The translations under genes and the position numbers were made by a program. From the NCBI RefSeq assembly GCF_022699665.1, contig NZ_JALDNB010000001.1, forward strand, positions 186,001-250,000: a stretch of 64,000 bases of DNA, given 5' to 3'. This DNA comes from Chryseobacterium aahli. Its GTDB lineage: Bacteria; Bacteroidota; Bacteroidia; Flavobacteriales; Weeksellaceae. The notes beneath the pieces are model-generated. The model did not search any database. It saw nothing but the letters and a program-made list of their open reading frames with translations, and was not told the origin of the DNA. Numbering within the stretch: position 1 is the first letter of the stretch; each line of letters starts with the position of its first letter. Positions 28,582 to 36,790 of the stretch are shown one piece after another.

Positions 28582-29166
28582 ATGGAATACGAAAAATTAA
28601 ATAAAATAATATTAAAAAGACTCAAGGAAAACCTTCCTGAGCACCTTTCATACCACAGCGTAATGCATGTGAAAGACGTTATTGATTCTGTCGAAAAAAT
28701 TGCTAGGTCAGAAAAAGTGAATGATGAAGATTTAGTTCTGCTGAAAACGGCAGCATTATTCCACGATACCGGATTTTTATACGGCTCAAAAAATCATGAA
28801 GAAAAATCATGTGAAATTGCCGAAGAATATCTTTCAGAGTACGGATTTTCTGAACCGCAGACTGAGAAAATCAAAGGAATGATCATGGCGACAAAAATTC
28901 CGCAGACTCCGCACAATCATTTAGAACAAATTTTAGCCGATGCTGATCTGGATTATCTTGGAAGAGACGATTTCTTTGTCATCGGAGATAAATTATTTGA
29001 AGAACTTTCGATGTTTGGAATCGTAAATTCTGAACGTGATTGGAATCTATTGCAGGAAAAATTTCTGGAAAGCCATCATTATTTTACCCAGACAACAATC
29101 AACAACAGAAAACAGAAGAAACAGGAAAATCTTGATATCATCAAAACAAAACTAAAAAACTACTGA
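28582..29166 (+). CDS. HD-domain phosphohydrolase
   Basis: A 194-residue soluble protein with the HD superfamily metal ligands: His25 in SYHSVMHV, the HD pair at 61-62 in LFHDTGF, His72 in KNHEEKS, and an acidic block DADLDYLG at 120-127. HD proteins hydrolyse phosphate esters, including cyclic nucleotides, nucleotides and (p)ppGpp. Its place directly behind three adenylate cyclases makes a cyclic-nucleotide phosphodiesterase an attractive guess, but the sequence does not prove it. It is followed after 7 bases by the YitT gene, so those two are co-transcribed. Confidence 0.82.
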   Translation: MEYEKLNKIILKRLKENLPEHLSYHSVMHVKDVIDSVEKIARSEKVNDEDLVLLKTAALFHDTGFLYGSKNHEEKSCEIAEEYLSEYGFSEPQTEKIKGMIMATKIPQTPHNHLEQILADADLDYLGRDDFFVIGDKLFEELSMFGIVNSERDWNLLQEKFLESHHYFTQTTINNRKQKKQENLDIIKTKLKNY

Positions 29167-29173
29167 TCATCTT

Positions 29174-30052
29174 ATGAGCTCAGCAACCAAACATGGCCCG
29201 CTATTTACCCTATCAGATATTATTTATCTGGTTTTAGGTGTAATTTTTGCAAGTTTTGCTTTAAAATCTTTTCTCGTTCCCAACCACTTTTTAGATGGTG
29301 GCGTTACCGGAATTTCACTTTTATTACACGAAGTTTATCATTGGAATCTTGGCATAATTTTACTGGTTTTAAATATTCCTTTCATTGTTTTGGCATATTT
29401 CCAGATTGGGAAACATTTTGCTATTCGAAGTTTTTTGACAATTTTATTAATCATCATAACCATCTATTTCGTTCCTTTTCCGGAAATGACACATGACAAA
29501 TTATTGGTCGCCATGTTTGGCGGATTTTTCATGGGAATCGGAATCGGATTGTCAATGAGAGGTGGCGGAACTTTCGACGGAATGGAAGTTTTGGCATTAT
29601 TAACATTCAAAAAAAGCAGTTTTAGCATTACTGAAATTATTTTGGGAATGAATGTCATTATCTTCATCATCGCCGCAAAATTTTTAAAAGTAGAAATCGC
29701 TTTGTATGCGATTATGACCTATCTAGTTGCAAGTCAGATTACTAAATACGTAATCGAAGGGATCGAAGCTTATACCGGTGTAACCATCGTTTCAGGAAAC
29801 AGTGAAGAGATCAAAAAAGCTTTGGTTTTAACGATGAACAGAGGTATTACGGTTTACAAGGGCGAAAGAGGTTTTATGAAAGAATCTTTTGAACAAAGTG
29901 CTGAAGCAGATATTATTTTCACCATCGTTACAAGACTAGAAGTAAGAAAATTACAGAATATCGTTCGTGCAATCGATCCGAAAGCATTTATTTTCACCCA
30001 AACCGTCAGAGAACCTCAAGGCGGAATTGTAAAGGAAATTATAAAGCATTAA
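29174..30052 (+). CDS. YitT family membrane protein
   Basis: A 292-residue protein of the YitT family: five or six membrane helices in residues 14-205 (DUF161-type, with SFLVPNHFLDGGVTGISLL as signature and GIGLSMRGGGTFDGMEVLA), then a cytoplasmic DUF2179 domain from about 205 to the end (GITVYKGERGFMK and FTIVTRLEVRKL). The family is widespread and the transported or sensed compound is not known. It lies 7 bases behind the HD phosphohydrolase gene on the same strand. Length and motifs are complete. Confidence 0.88.
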   Translation: MSSATKHGPLFTLSDIIYLVLGVIFASFALKSFLVPNHFLDGGVTGISLLLHEVYHWNLGIILLVLNIPFIVLAYFQIGKHFAIRSFLTILLIIITIYFVPFPEMTHDKLLVAMFGGFFMGIGIGLSMRGGGTFDGMEVLALLTFKKSSFSITEIILGMNVIIFIIAAKFLKVEIALYAIMTYLVASQITKYVIEGIEAYTGVTIVSGNSEEIKKALVLTMNRGITVYKGERGFMKESFEQSAEADIIFTIVTRLEVRKLQNIVRAIDPKAFIFTQTVREPQGGIVKEIIKH

Positions 30053-30347
30053 AGTTTAAATTAATATTGAATATTGCCTAGTGGAAATTGTTTTCGCAAG
30101 GCTTTTTATTTCAAAATTAAATTTTATTCATTGATTTTATTTAAAGCATTATAATTCAAATAAACACAGGCTATTTCATCAATAGGAACGGGCTTTAGCC
30201 CGTTTAATAAGTGAAAAATCATAATGGCTTTAGCCAAAATTTATAGTACTCTTTTCGTGAAATTTGTGAAAAGAATTTGTGTTCTTCGTGTTTAAAAAAC
30301 TGCTTCAAATCATCAAAATTATTTATAATTAAAACTACCTTTACGTA

Positions 30348-31559
30348 ATGAAACGCTCCGGAACTGCAACATTACCCCTTCACTACGGAAAAGTACCGCC
30401 TTGGCTGTACGAGCGTATGGCTGTACTCGGACTTTCGATTGTAGAAGTCATGTTGGCTGATTACGGAAAAGATGAGGTACTTAAAAGATTGGCAGATCCA
30501 TTTTGGTTCCAGAGTTTTGGCGCAGTAATGGGAATGGATTGGCATTCTTCCGGAATCACAACTTCGGTGATGGGCGCTTTGAAACGCAGCATCAATCCGA
30601 ATTCAAAAGAGCTCGGGATTTATATTTGTGGCGGAAAAGGCAGGTTTTCAAAAGAAACTCCGAATGAACTTCTCGTTATCGCAGATAAAACGGGTTTAAA
30701 TGGAACTGAATTAGTTCGTGCAAGCAAATTATCGGCAAAAGTTGACAATACGGCAATTCAGGATGGTTATCAGTTATATTTGCATAATTTTATCGTTTCA
30801 GACGAAGGAAATTGGGCAGTTGTACAACAAGGAATGAACGATGCGGACGGAACGGCAAGACGCTATCATTGGCATTCTGAAAATATGGAATCTTTTGTTG
30901 ATGAACCCCACAAAGGAATTCAGGGAATTAATCAAGGTCAGATTCTGAACTTAACGGCTCATGAAGCTAAGGAAAGCAGAAAAGGAATTTTGGAAATCTC
31001 CCATACCAATTCTGAAAAAATAATGCAAGATTTTGCCAATTTGATTTTACCTGCACATCACGATGTTCGTGCTTCAGATGTTGATTTGAAAAAACTTGGA
31101 ACACTTTTGTACATGACCAGAGAAAATCAGCCTGAAAACTTCGAAGAACTGCTTTTATTGAAAGGTGTTGGACCGCGAACTTTACAAAGTCTCGCTTTGG
31201 TCAGCGAAGTCATTCACGGAGCGCCATCAAGATTCAGAGATCCTGCAAGATTTTCTTTTGCAAATGGTGGGAAAGACGGACATCCGTTTCCTGTTCCCAT
31301 CAATGTTTATGACGAAACCATCAACATTCTGCAGAAAGGAATTGAAAAATCAAAGCTCGGAAATTCAGATAAATTGCAGTCAATCAATAAACTTCACACT
31401 ATTATTTCAGAAGCAGAGAAAAATTTCACGCCAGATTTCGACATTAATGATGTAATTGAAGAAGAACGTCAGAATTCTTGGCGTTTCGGTGGGAAAACAG
31501 TCTTCGGTGACGCAGAAAAACCTTCAAAACCAAAACCAATTCAACTATCGTTATTTTAA
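30348..31559 (+). CDS. DUF763 domain protein
   Basis: A 403-residue protein with the DUF763 start MKRSGTATLPLHYGKVPPWL and conserved blocks MGMDWHSSGITTSVMGALK, AIQDGYQLYLHNFI and QQGMNDADGTARRYHWHS. Near residue 270 the segment LLLLKGVGPRTLQSLALVSE looks like a helix-hairpin-helix DNA-binding unit, and SRFRDPARFSFANGGKDG follows. The C-terminus ends IQLSLF, a form resembling a beta-clamp-binding peptide (QLSLF), which would fit a DNA-repair role. The family function is not established. It is a single gene with no linked repair genes. Confidence 0.88.
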   Translation: MKRSGTATLPLHYGKVPPWLYERMAVLGLSIVEVMLADYGKDEVLKRLADPFWFQSFGAVMGMDWHSSGITTSVMGALKRSINPNSKELGIYICGGKGRFSKETPNELLVIADKTGLNGTELVRASKLSAKVDNTAIQDGYQLYLHNFIVSDEGNWAVVQQGMNDADGTARRYHWHSENMESFVDEPHKGIQGINQGQILNLTAHEAKESRKGILEISHTNSEKIMQDFANLILPAHHDVRASDVDLKKLGTLLYMTRENQPENFEELLLLKGVGPRTLQSLALVSEVIHGAPSRFRDPARFSFANGGKDGHPFPVPINVYDETINILQKGIEKSKLGNSDKLQSINKLHTIISEAEKNFTPDFDINDVIEEERQNSWRFGGKTVFGDAEKPSKPKPIQLSLF

Positions 31560-31740
31560 TTGATAAAAGATTGGTTTGAATGAATTTTTAAAATAAATTC
31601 ACTCTTCTCGGTGGTTTATTTTTCAACTAAAATATCTTATGTCTTCATAACTTTTACAACTTTTGTGTTTTAAATTTAAATATTTCACTTTTAATTCCAA
31701 ATAAAAATTATAATTTTAAAATCTTAAAAACATTATTTGG

Positions 31741-32331
31741 ATGAGCACAAAAGCCTTTAGCGTTTACTACGATTTTCCTTTTTTCTTCCCTGAAGAGCTT
31801 GATGAAATAATTAATGCACACGAAAAAGTATTTTTTCATAAAGGCGATTTTATTTTGGAAGAAGGAAAAACATCCAACGAATATTTAATTTTAGAGAAAG
31901 GTTTAGCGCGGTCTTTTGTGAATGATTTTAACGGGAACGAAGTGACTACCAACTTCTTTGTTGAAAACGAAATTATCATCGAAGTTTCTTCATTGTTTCA
32001 GAGAATTCCTACCCAGGAAAACATTGTCTGCATCACAGATTGTGAATGTCAAAAAATCGATTTTGATACTTTTCAGGAATTATATCATAAAATACAAAAC
32101 CTAAGTGAATGGGGGAGAGCTTGGATGTCGCAAGAACTTTTCACCTATAAACAACGTTCCGTAGAAATGTTTACGCTATCTGCAACAAAACGTTATCTCA
32201 ATCTTTTAGAACAAAAACCGCACGTCATACAGTTTGCTCCCCTGAAGCAGGTCGCTTCCTATCTTGGTGTTACAGACACTTCATTAAGCCGAATTCGCAA
32301 AGAATTAGTTTCGCATCCTAAGAAAAATTAA
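31741..32331 (+). CDS. Crp/Fnr family transcriptional regulator
   Basis: A 196-residue regulator with an N-terminal cyclic-nucleotide-binding-like beta barrel (about 20-120: FHKGDFILEEGKTSNEYLIL, then NEVTTNFFVENEIIIEVSS) and a C-terminal winged helix (about 150-190: APLKQVASYLGVTDTSLSRI). The nucleotide-binding signature of true CRP (GExAL with a downstream R-S/T pair) is not present, so it probably does not bind cAMP despite the nearby cyclases. It is the first gene of a long run of same-strand small genes and is the obvious candidate to control them. Confidence 0.88.
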   Translation: MSTKAFSVYYDFPFFFPEELDEIINAHEKVFFHKGDFILEEGKTSNEYLILEKGLARSFVNDFNGNEVTTNFFVENEIIIEVSSLFQRIPTQENIVCITDCECQKIDFDTFQELYHKIQNLSEWGRAWMSQELFTYKQRSVEMFTLSATKRYLNLLEQKPHVIQFAPLKQVASYLGVTDTSLSRIRKELVSHPKKN

Positions 32332-32407
32332 ATCTTGTCTTATGGCAAGTTGATTTTCATGGCGACTTGGTAATTTTGGTTAAAAGTTCAACATTAAAAT
32401 TACAAAA

Positions 32408-32818
32408 ATGGAAATCAATCAAATTTATGTCAATCTTCCTATAAAAGATGTTCAGAAAACGAGAGAATTCTGGGCAAAACTAGGGTTTTCTATCAACGAA
32501 CAATTTTCTGACGAAAAAGCGATTTGTGTAATCATGAAAGCAGATCATATTTACACGATGTTTTTAACGGAAGAGTTTTTTCAGACTTTCACAGACAGAC
32601 CCGTTGCCAAAGGAGAAACCACTCAAACGCTTATTGCCATTGGTGTAAACGGTCGTGAAGAAGTAGATCAAATGGTAAAAATTGCCATTGATAACGGAGG
32701 TTCTACATACAGCGAACCACAAGATCATGGCTGGATGTATCAAAGTGCTTTTTCAGATTTGAACGGTCATCAGTGGGAAGTTATGTTTGCAGATGCTTCT
32801 CAGATTCCGACAGAATAA
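32408..32818 (+). CDS. VOC family (glyoxalase-like) protein, copy 1
   Basis: A 136-residue VOC-superfamily protein (paired beta-alpha-beta-beta-beta modules): INQIYVNLPIKDVQKTREFW at the start and the closing ALFSDLNGHQWEV-like block SDLNGHQWEVMFAD. VOC proteins bind or open small molecules, often using a metal, and include glyoxalases and antibiotic-resistance proteins. It is the first of a tandem pair: the next gene is a clear duplicate, 33 bases away, with about 60 per cent identity by eye. The substrate is unknown. Cytosolic. Confidence 0.85.
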   Translation: MEINQIYVNLPIKDVQKTREFWAKLGFSINEQFSDEKAICVIMKADHIYTMFLTEEFFQTFTDRPVAKGETTQTLIAIGVNGREEVDQMVKIAIDNGGSTYSEPQDHGWMYQSAFSDLNGHQWEVMFADASQIPTE

Positions 32819-32851
32819 GATTCTAATTATTACAAATTTAAAATTACGAAA

Positions 32852-33259
32852 ATGAAAATCAATCAGATTTATGTCAACCTTCCGGTAAAAGATGTTCAGA
32901 AAACAAAAGACTTCTGGACAAAGCTCGGATTTACGATTAACGAACAATTCTCAGATGAAAAGGCAGTTTGTGTGATTTTAAATGATAATACCTTCGTTAT
33001 GTTTTTAACCGAAGAATATTTCCAGACTTTTTCTGAAAGACCTGTTCCAAAAGGCGATACCACACAGGTTTTGGTCGCAATTGGTTTAGACAGTCGTGAG
33101 GAAGTTGATCAGGTAGTAAACGCTGCTGTCGCAAATGGTGCAACTCAGCATGAAGAGCCGCAGGATTACGGATGGATGTATCAAAACTCTTTCTGGGACA
33201 TCAATGGCCATGGCTGGAATGTGACTTTTGCAGATATGTCTCAACTTCCTCAAGGATAA
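32852..33259 (+). CDS. VOC family (glyoxalase-like) protein, copy 2
   Basis: A 135-residue duplicate of the previous gene, sharing INQIYVNLPVKDVQKTKDFW, the FSDEKAVCVI strand, the FQTFSERPVPKGDT loop and the end block WDINGHGWNVTFADMSQLP. The duplication includes the upstream leader (an AATTACxAAAATG context is kept). Differences cluster in the centre (about residues 40-55), where substrate specificity would lie. It is followed after 4 bases by a DinB gene, so translation is probably coupled. Confidence 0.85.
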   Translation: MKINQIYVNLPVKDVQKTKDFWTKLGFTINEQFSDEKAVCVILNDNTFVMFLTEEYFQTFSERPVPKGDTTQVLVAIGLDSREEVDQVVNAAVANGATQHEEPQDYGWMYQNSFWDINGHGWNVTFADMSQLPQG

Positions 33260-33263
33260 TCAA

Positions 33264-33725
33264 ATGGAAACACAATCGAACGATATTGAAATTCTAAAAT
33301 TTCTGATCTTCAGTAATTATAAAGTGATTTCGATGAATATTAATGATATCTCAAACGAAGAAGCAATGATTTTTCCTAATGGTGAAGCGAATTGTATGAA
33401 TTGGATTTTAGGGCATTTAATTTACATAAGAAATGCTTTTCTGAATATTTTGGGAGAAGAATCGGTTTGGGAAAATGAAAAATTTTCATGCTATAACAGA
33501 GGGGAAATTCCTTTGAACAGAAAAGATGAATTTGTAAGTTTTGAAGAATTAAAATCTTACTTAAAAGAATCTCAGAATAAGTTTGAAATAAAACTGAATA
33601 GTCTTGAAAGCCTTGATTCTGCAATAATTAATGATATTTCAGGATTATCTCTTCACGAAATTTACCACAGCGGTCAATTCGGGTATCTCAGAAGGATTTT
33701 AGGAAAACCTGGAGCTGTAAAATAA
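33264..33725 (+). CDS. DinB family protein
   Basis: A 153-residue four-helix-bundle protein of the DinB/YfiT type from the ATG at 33264. An upstream frame extension to 33228 lies inside the VOC gene and is ignored. The three metal-ligand histidines of the family are present: one in NWILGHLIYIRN and two in LHEIYHSGQFGYLRR. Relatives include metal-dependent thiol transferases using bacillithiol or similar low-molecular-weight thiols, and proteins of unknown role. It is 4 bases behind the VOC pair and 64 bases before a second DinB-like gene that has lost these histidines. Confidence 0.85.
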   Translation: METQSNDIEILKFLIFSNYKVISMNINDISNEEAMIFPNGEANCMNWILGHLIYIRNAFLNILGEESVWENEKFSCYNRGEIPLNRKDEFVSFEELKSYLKESQNKFEIKLNSLESLDSAIINDISGLSLHEIYHSGQFGYLRRILGKPGAVK

Positions 33726-33789
33726 AATCTGCAAGAGAAATTTAAAAATGAATTTCATACAATTCACAAACAACATTAAACTATACAAA

Positions 33790-34314
33790 ATGGACACACC
33801 AAAATCACAAAAACTAGACATCATCATTCCTGCGTTTCGTGGTCACAGCCAGAATTTTTTAATGGTTCTTGACGGAATTTCTGAAGAAGATGCTTTGAAA
33901 AGAATTGAAGGCAGAACCAATCACATCGTTTGGATGGTAGGGAACTTTCTCGATATGCGCTACGCCATGGGAAATGTACTTGGAATTGAAGAAGAATTTG
34001 AATTCAAAGAATATTTCTTTCAGGGAAAAGCTTTGGATGTGAGCTTAAACTATCCAACGTTAGAACAACTTAAGAACAGTTTTCATAAAATTTCACCTTT
34101 AGTTTATCAAAAATTGCTTGAAGTTTCTGATGAAGATTTAGAAAAAGATTTTCCGATGGGAATGAATATCGAATTTTTCCCGGAAAATGTTCTGAATTTC
34201 GTCGGAATGTGCATAGGACGTGAAGATTATCTGTGTGGACAAATCGGACTGATGCGAAGAATTCTCAATTATGAAGGAATGAAATATGACTTTGACGAGA
34301 ATATGAAATATTAA
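33790..34314 (+). CDS. DinB-like protein lacking the metal-binding histidines
   Basis: A 174-residue paralogue of the preceding DinB protein. I use the ATG at 33790 (MDTPKSQKLD) rather than 33748, which adds an unconserved leader. Helix positions align: NHIVWMVGNFLDMRYAMGNVLG matches the first His helix, and GREDYLCGQIGLMRRIL matches the last. In both, the ligand His residues are replaced (Asn in the first, Arg and Leu in the second), so the metal site is lost. It may act as a non-catalytic partner or bind another ligand. The ORF is intact, so it is not simply decayed. Confidence 0.75.
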   Translation: MDTPKSQKLDIIIPAFRGHSQNFLMVLDGISEEDALKRIEGRTNHIVWMVGNFLDMRYAMGNVLGIEEEFEFKEYFFQGKALDVSLNYPTLEQLKNSFHKISPLVYQKLLEVSDEDLEKDFPMGMNIEFFPENVLNFVGMCIGREDYLCGQIGLMRRILNYEGMKYDFDENMKY

Positions 34315-34362
34315 AAATTAAAAATTCAATTTTATTTAAACCTAAACCTAAATCTTAAAATC

Positions 34363-34800
34363 ATGGCAAAATTAAATCCATACCTCAATTTTGATGGTAC
34401 AGCAGAAGAAGCATTCAATTTTTACAAAACTGTTTTCGGTGGCGAATTCGTTGGCGGAGTCCACAAAATGGGGAATGCTCCCGGAACTGAAAATCTCTCA
34501 GAGGAAGAGAAAAACAGAGTAATGCACATCGCACTTCCGGTGGGCAGCGACCTTTTGATGGCATCAGACATTGTGCCGTCGTTTGGACAGAATTTAAAGG
34601 TAGGAAACAACAATTATGTTTCCATTTTTCCGGATTCGAGAGAAGATGCGGACAGGATTTTTAAGGCACTTTCTGAAGGCGGAAATATTGAAATGCCTCT
34701 TGAAGACCAATTTTGGGGTGATTATTTCGGTAGTTTTCAGGATAAATTCGGAGTATATTGGATGATCAATTTTTCTACCGATCAAGGCTACGAAGGATAA
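34363..34800 (+). CDS. VOC family protein, PhnB-like
   Basis: A 145-residue VOC protein of the PhnB/3-demethylubiquinone-methyltransferase-like kind: LNPYLNFDGTAEEAFNFYKT at the start, the loop HKMGNAPGTENLSEEEKNRVM, the strand block NYVSIFPDSREDADRIF and the end WGDYFGSFQDKFGVYWMIN. Such proteins are often encoded near DinB and SRPBCC genes. The enzyme name is historical and no methyltransferase fold is present. Function unknown; probably a small-molecule binding or metal-dependent protein in the cytosol. Same strand as all neighbours. Confidence 0.88.
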   Translation: MAKLNPYLNFDGTAEEAFNFYKTVFGGEFVGGVHKMGNAPGTENLSEEEKNRVMHIALPVGSDLLMASDIVPSFGQNLKVGNNNYVSIFPDSREDADRIFKALSEGGNIEMPLEDQFWGDYFGSFQDKFGVYWMINFSTDQGYEG

Positions 34801-34876
34801 AAAATATTCTATATTTAATGAATCTAAGGGTAGCTGAAAGTTGCCCTTCTTTTAACTTAGAAAAAACAAGAAACAA

Positions 34877-35290
34877 ATGGATAAAATTAACATCGACATC
34901 ACAATTTTAGCTCCCGTAGAAAAGGTTTGGGATTATTATAACGAGCCTAAACATATTGTGAAATGGAATTTCGCTCACGAAAGCTGGGAATGTCCAAGTT
35001 CTGAAAATGATCTTAGAGTCGGCGGGAAATTCAATAATAGAATGGAAGCCAAAGACGGAAGTTTCGGATTTGATTTTGTGGGAGTTTATGATGAAGTTGT
35101 AAAATATGAATTGATTAAATATCATATAGAAGACGGCAGAAACGTAGAAATCGTTTTTGAAAGGATAGATGTAAATACTACGAATGTTAAGATCAGTTTC
35201 GATCCTGAAAAGCAAAACTCTGTAGAAATGCAGCGTGATGGCTGGTATGCAATACTCAATAATTTCCATAAATATGTGGAAAATCATTAA
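34877..35290 (+). CDS. SRPBCC domain protein (AHSA1-like)
   Basis: A 137-residue protein of the SRPBCC/AHSA1 helix-grip fold: ITILAPVEKVWDYYNEPKHI at the start with the conserved W, then WNFAHESWECPSSENDLRVG, and a long C-terminal helix containing QRDGWYAILNNFHKYVE. These proteins hold a hydrophobic ligand pocket, and the ligand here cannot be predicted. It is one of three SRPBCC genes in this same-strand run (with 36791 and 37334). It precedes a small helix-hairpin-helix gene by 35 bases. Confidence 0.88.
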   Translation: MDKINIDITILAPVEKVWDYYNEPKHIVKWNFAHESWECPSSENDLRVGGKFNNRMEAKDGSFGFDFVGVYDEVVKYELIKYHIEDGRNVEIVFERIDVNTTNVKISFDPEKQNSVEMQRDGWYAILNNFHKYVENH

Positions 35291-35325
35291 AAATAATTTT
35301 TCAACTCATGATCAATTTAGTGATA

Positions 35326-35559
35326 ATGGCAAAGTTTTTAAAACCCATTTGTACTGAGCGTCATGTCGTTTCAAATGATTTTTTGAAGGGAATTATTGCA
35401 ATGCCCGCAAGAAGAGCTTTGGAAAAAGAAAAAATAGATTCTTTAGAAAAACTTTCAGATTACTCAGAAAGTGAGCTCTTGCGGTTTCATGGATTTGGGA
35501 AAAATACGATGCAGAAGTTGAAAGTTTACATGAAAAATAATGATGCTTTTTTAAAGTAA
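35326..35559 (+). CDS. Small helix-hairpin-helix protein resembling RNA polymerase alpha CTD
   Basis: A 77-residue protein from the ATG at 35326 (MAKFLKPICTE); a start at 35308 would add six residues. Residues 25-77 follow the pattern of the alpha-subunit C-terminal domain: MPARRALEKEKIDSLEKL, then SDYSESELLRFHGFGKNTMQ and a closing helix, where GFGKNTM is the helix-hairpin-helix turn. Stand-alone copies occur in Bacteroidota and probably bind DNA. Its role in this cluster of small-molecule-binding proteins is unclear; it could be regulatory. Confidence 0.75.
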   Translation: MAKFLKPICTERHVVSNDFLKGIIAMPARRALEKEKIDSLEKLSDYSESELLRFHGFGKNTMQKLKVYMKNNDAFLK

Positions 35560-35646
35560 CATTGAGATATTTTAACTATAAAAACACAATTATATCGCAG
35601 GTAATACATTGTGAAATTTATGATTTGTGTTTTAAAAAATAAAATT

Positions 35647-36510
35647 ATGAATAACGACATTTTTCCTTGCCTCTGGCACAATGAAGATGCCAAAGAGGCA
35701 GCAGAATTTTACTGTAAAGTATTTAACGGAAAAATTACGGCAGATACACCGGTTGTAATGAATATTGACCTTTTCGGTCAAAAAATAATGCTTTTAAATG
35801 GCGGTCCGCAGTTTGAAAAAAATGCCTCGGTCTCTTTTATGGTCCTATGCGAAACTGATGATGAGGTTCAAAATTATTGGAATCAGTTATCAGATGGAGG
35901 AATCGTTCTGATGGAGCTAGGTAAATACCCTTGGAGTGAAAAATATGGTTGGGTTCGAGACAAATTTGGCTTGACATGGCAATTGTATTTGGGTGAAAAA
36001 CAGGGCGAACAGAAAATTATCCCAACCTTAATGTTTATTCACCAAAATAACGGAAAGGCAATGGAAGCAATGGATTTTTACACCCATGTTTTCCCGAATT
36101 CAAAGATTGGCGGAGTTTTGAAGTATGGAGACGGTGTCGGAAATGAAAGTCATGAAGTTCCAGAAAATGTACAACATGCACACTTCGAAATTGATGGCTA
36201 CAGCTTCTTCTGTATGGATAATTCTTATGACCACAAATTTGATTTTAATGAAGGAATTTCTATGGTTGTGATGACCGATAATCAGGAAGAAACCGATGAT
36301 CTGTGGAATGCTCTCACGTCGGATGGAGGTCGTGAAAGTATGTGTGGTTGGCTAAAAGATCAATTTGGAATGAGCTGGCAAATTGTTCCAAAAAAATTAA
36401 TTGAATTAATGAGTGATTCTGACCAGCTGAAAGCTCAAAAAGTTGTTCAGACAATGATGAAAATGCAGAAAATTGTGATTAAGGATTTGGAAAACGCCTA
36501 CAACTCTTAG
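35647..36510 (+). CDS. Two-domain VOC (PhnB-like) protein
   Basis: A 287-residue protein made of two PhnB-like VOC domains. I chose the ATG at 35647 over 35611 because family members begin with a short Asn/Asp segment before the CLWHNEDAKEAAEFY helix. Domain one is about 1-120, ending GWVRDKFGLTWQLYLG; domain two is about 125-255, with TLMFIHQNNGKAMEAMDFY and ending GWLKDQFGMSWQIVP. The final 30 residues form a helix rich in Gln and Met. Annotated relatives carry the methyltransferase-like PhnB name, but the chemistry is unknown. Confidence 0.85.
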   Translation: MNNDIFPCLWHNEDAKEAAEFYCKVFNGKITADTPVVMNIDLFGQKIMLLNGGPQFEKNASVSFMVLCETDDEVQNYWNQLSDGGIVLMELGKYPWSEKYGWVRDKFGLTWQLYLGEKQGEQKIIPTLMFIHQNNGKAMEAMDFYTHVFPNSKIGGVLKYGDGVGNESHEVPENVQHAHFEIDGYSFFCMDNSYDHKFDFNEGISMVVMTDNQEETDDLWNALTSDGGRESMCGWLKDQFGMSWQIVPKKLIELMSDSDQLKAQKVVQTMMKMQKIVIKDLENAYNS

Positions 36511-36604
36511 TTTTTTAGCTGAAAGTTTTTTTGGGAAATGTCATCTACAACATCCTGCTTCAATCTTCCAATTTTTTCTCTTCGGCTTGCTGTTTGTTGT
36601 TACT

Positions 36605-36748
36605 AATGAAAAAAGATTTGCTTATGAAGACACAGAACAAGTCAAAATCATTATCGAAAGTTCCAAGAGACGGATTGTATCCCGAGATTAAAGCTTTATT
36701 ATCGGTGAAATTATTCACGTCAACGGCGGTGATTTTGTCAGCGGATAA
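36605..36748 (+). pseudogene. Remnant of a short-chain dehydrogenase C-terminus
   Basis: In the frame of base 36692 the last codons read SFIIGEIIHVNGGDF, the usual C-terminal block of SDR enzymes (compare SFITGExxHVNGG). Upstream in the same frame, separated by a TAA at 36689, lies EQVKIIIESSKRRI, which resembles the helix before that block, but the intervening PEEIAN and FLAS region is missing. The rest of the enzyme is absent. This looks like a decayed SDR gene with an internal deletion. An overlapping 73-codon frame (36531-36752) is a shadow. Confidence 0.5.
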
Positions 36749-36755
36749 TTAATTT

Positions 36756-36783
36756 TAACACCTAACACCTAACACCTAACACC
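36756..36783. repeat. Tandem (TAACACC)4
   Basis: Four exact copies of a 7-base unit, seven bases before the next gene start, between the SDR remnant and the SRPBCC gene. Copy number could vary by replication slippage. Confidence 0.85.
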
Positions 36784-36790
36784 AAAATAT

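Noticed and set aside
31741..32331. Idea that the Crp/Fnr protein is the cAMP receptor for the nearby cyclases
   Set aside because: The typical cAMP-binding signature (GExAL with the following Arg and Ser/Thr) is not seen in its barrel, and other genes lie between.
35611..35646. Longer start for the two-domain VOC gene
   Set aside because: The extra 12 codons have no resemblance to family N-termini; the ATG at 35647 fits.
36531..36752. 73-residue plus frame before the SRPBCC gene
   Set aside because: No domain; a different frame of the same bases carries the SDR end block, so this one is a shadow.
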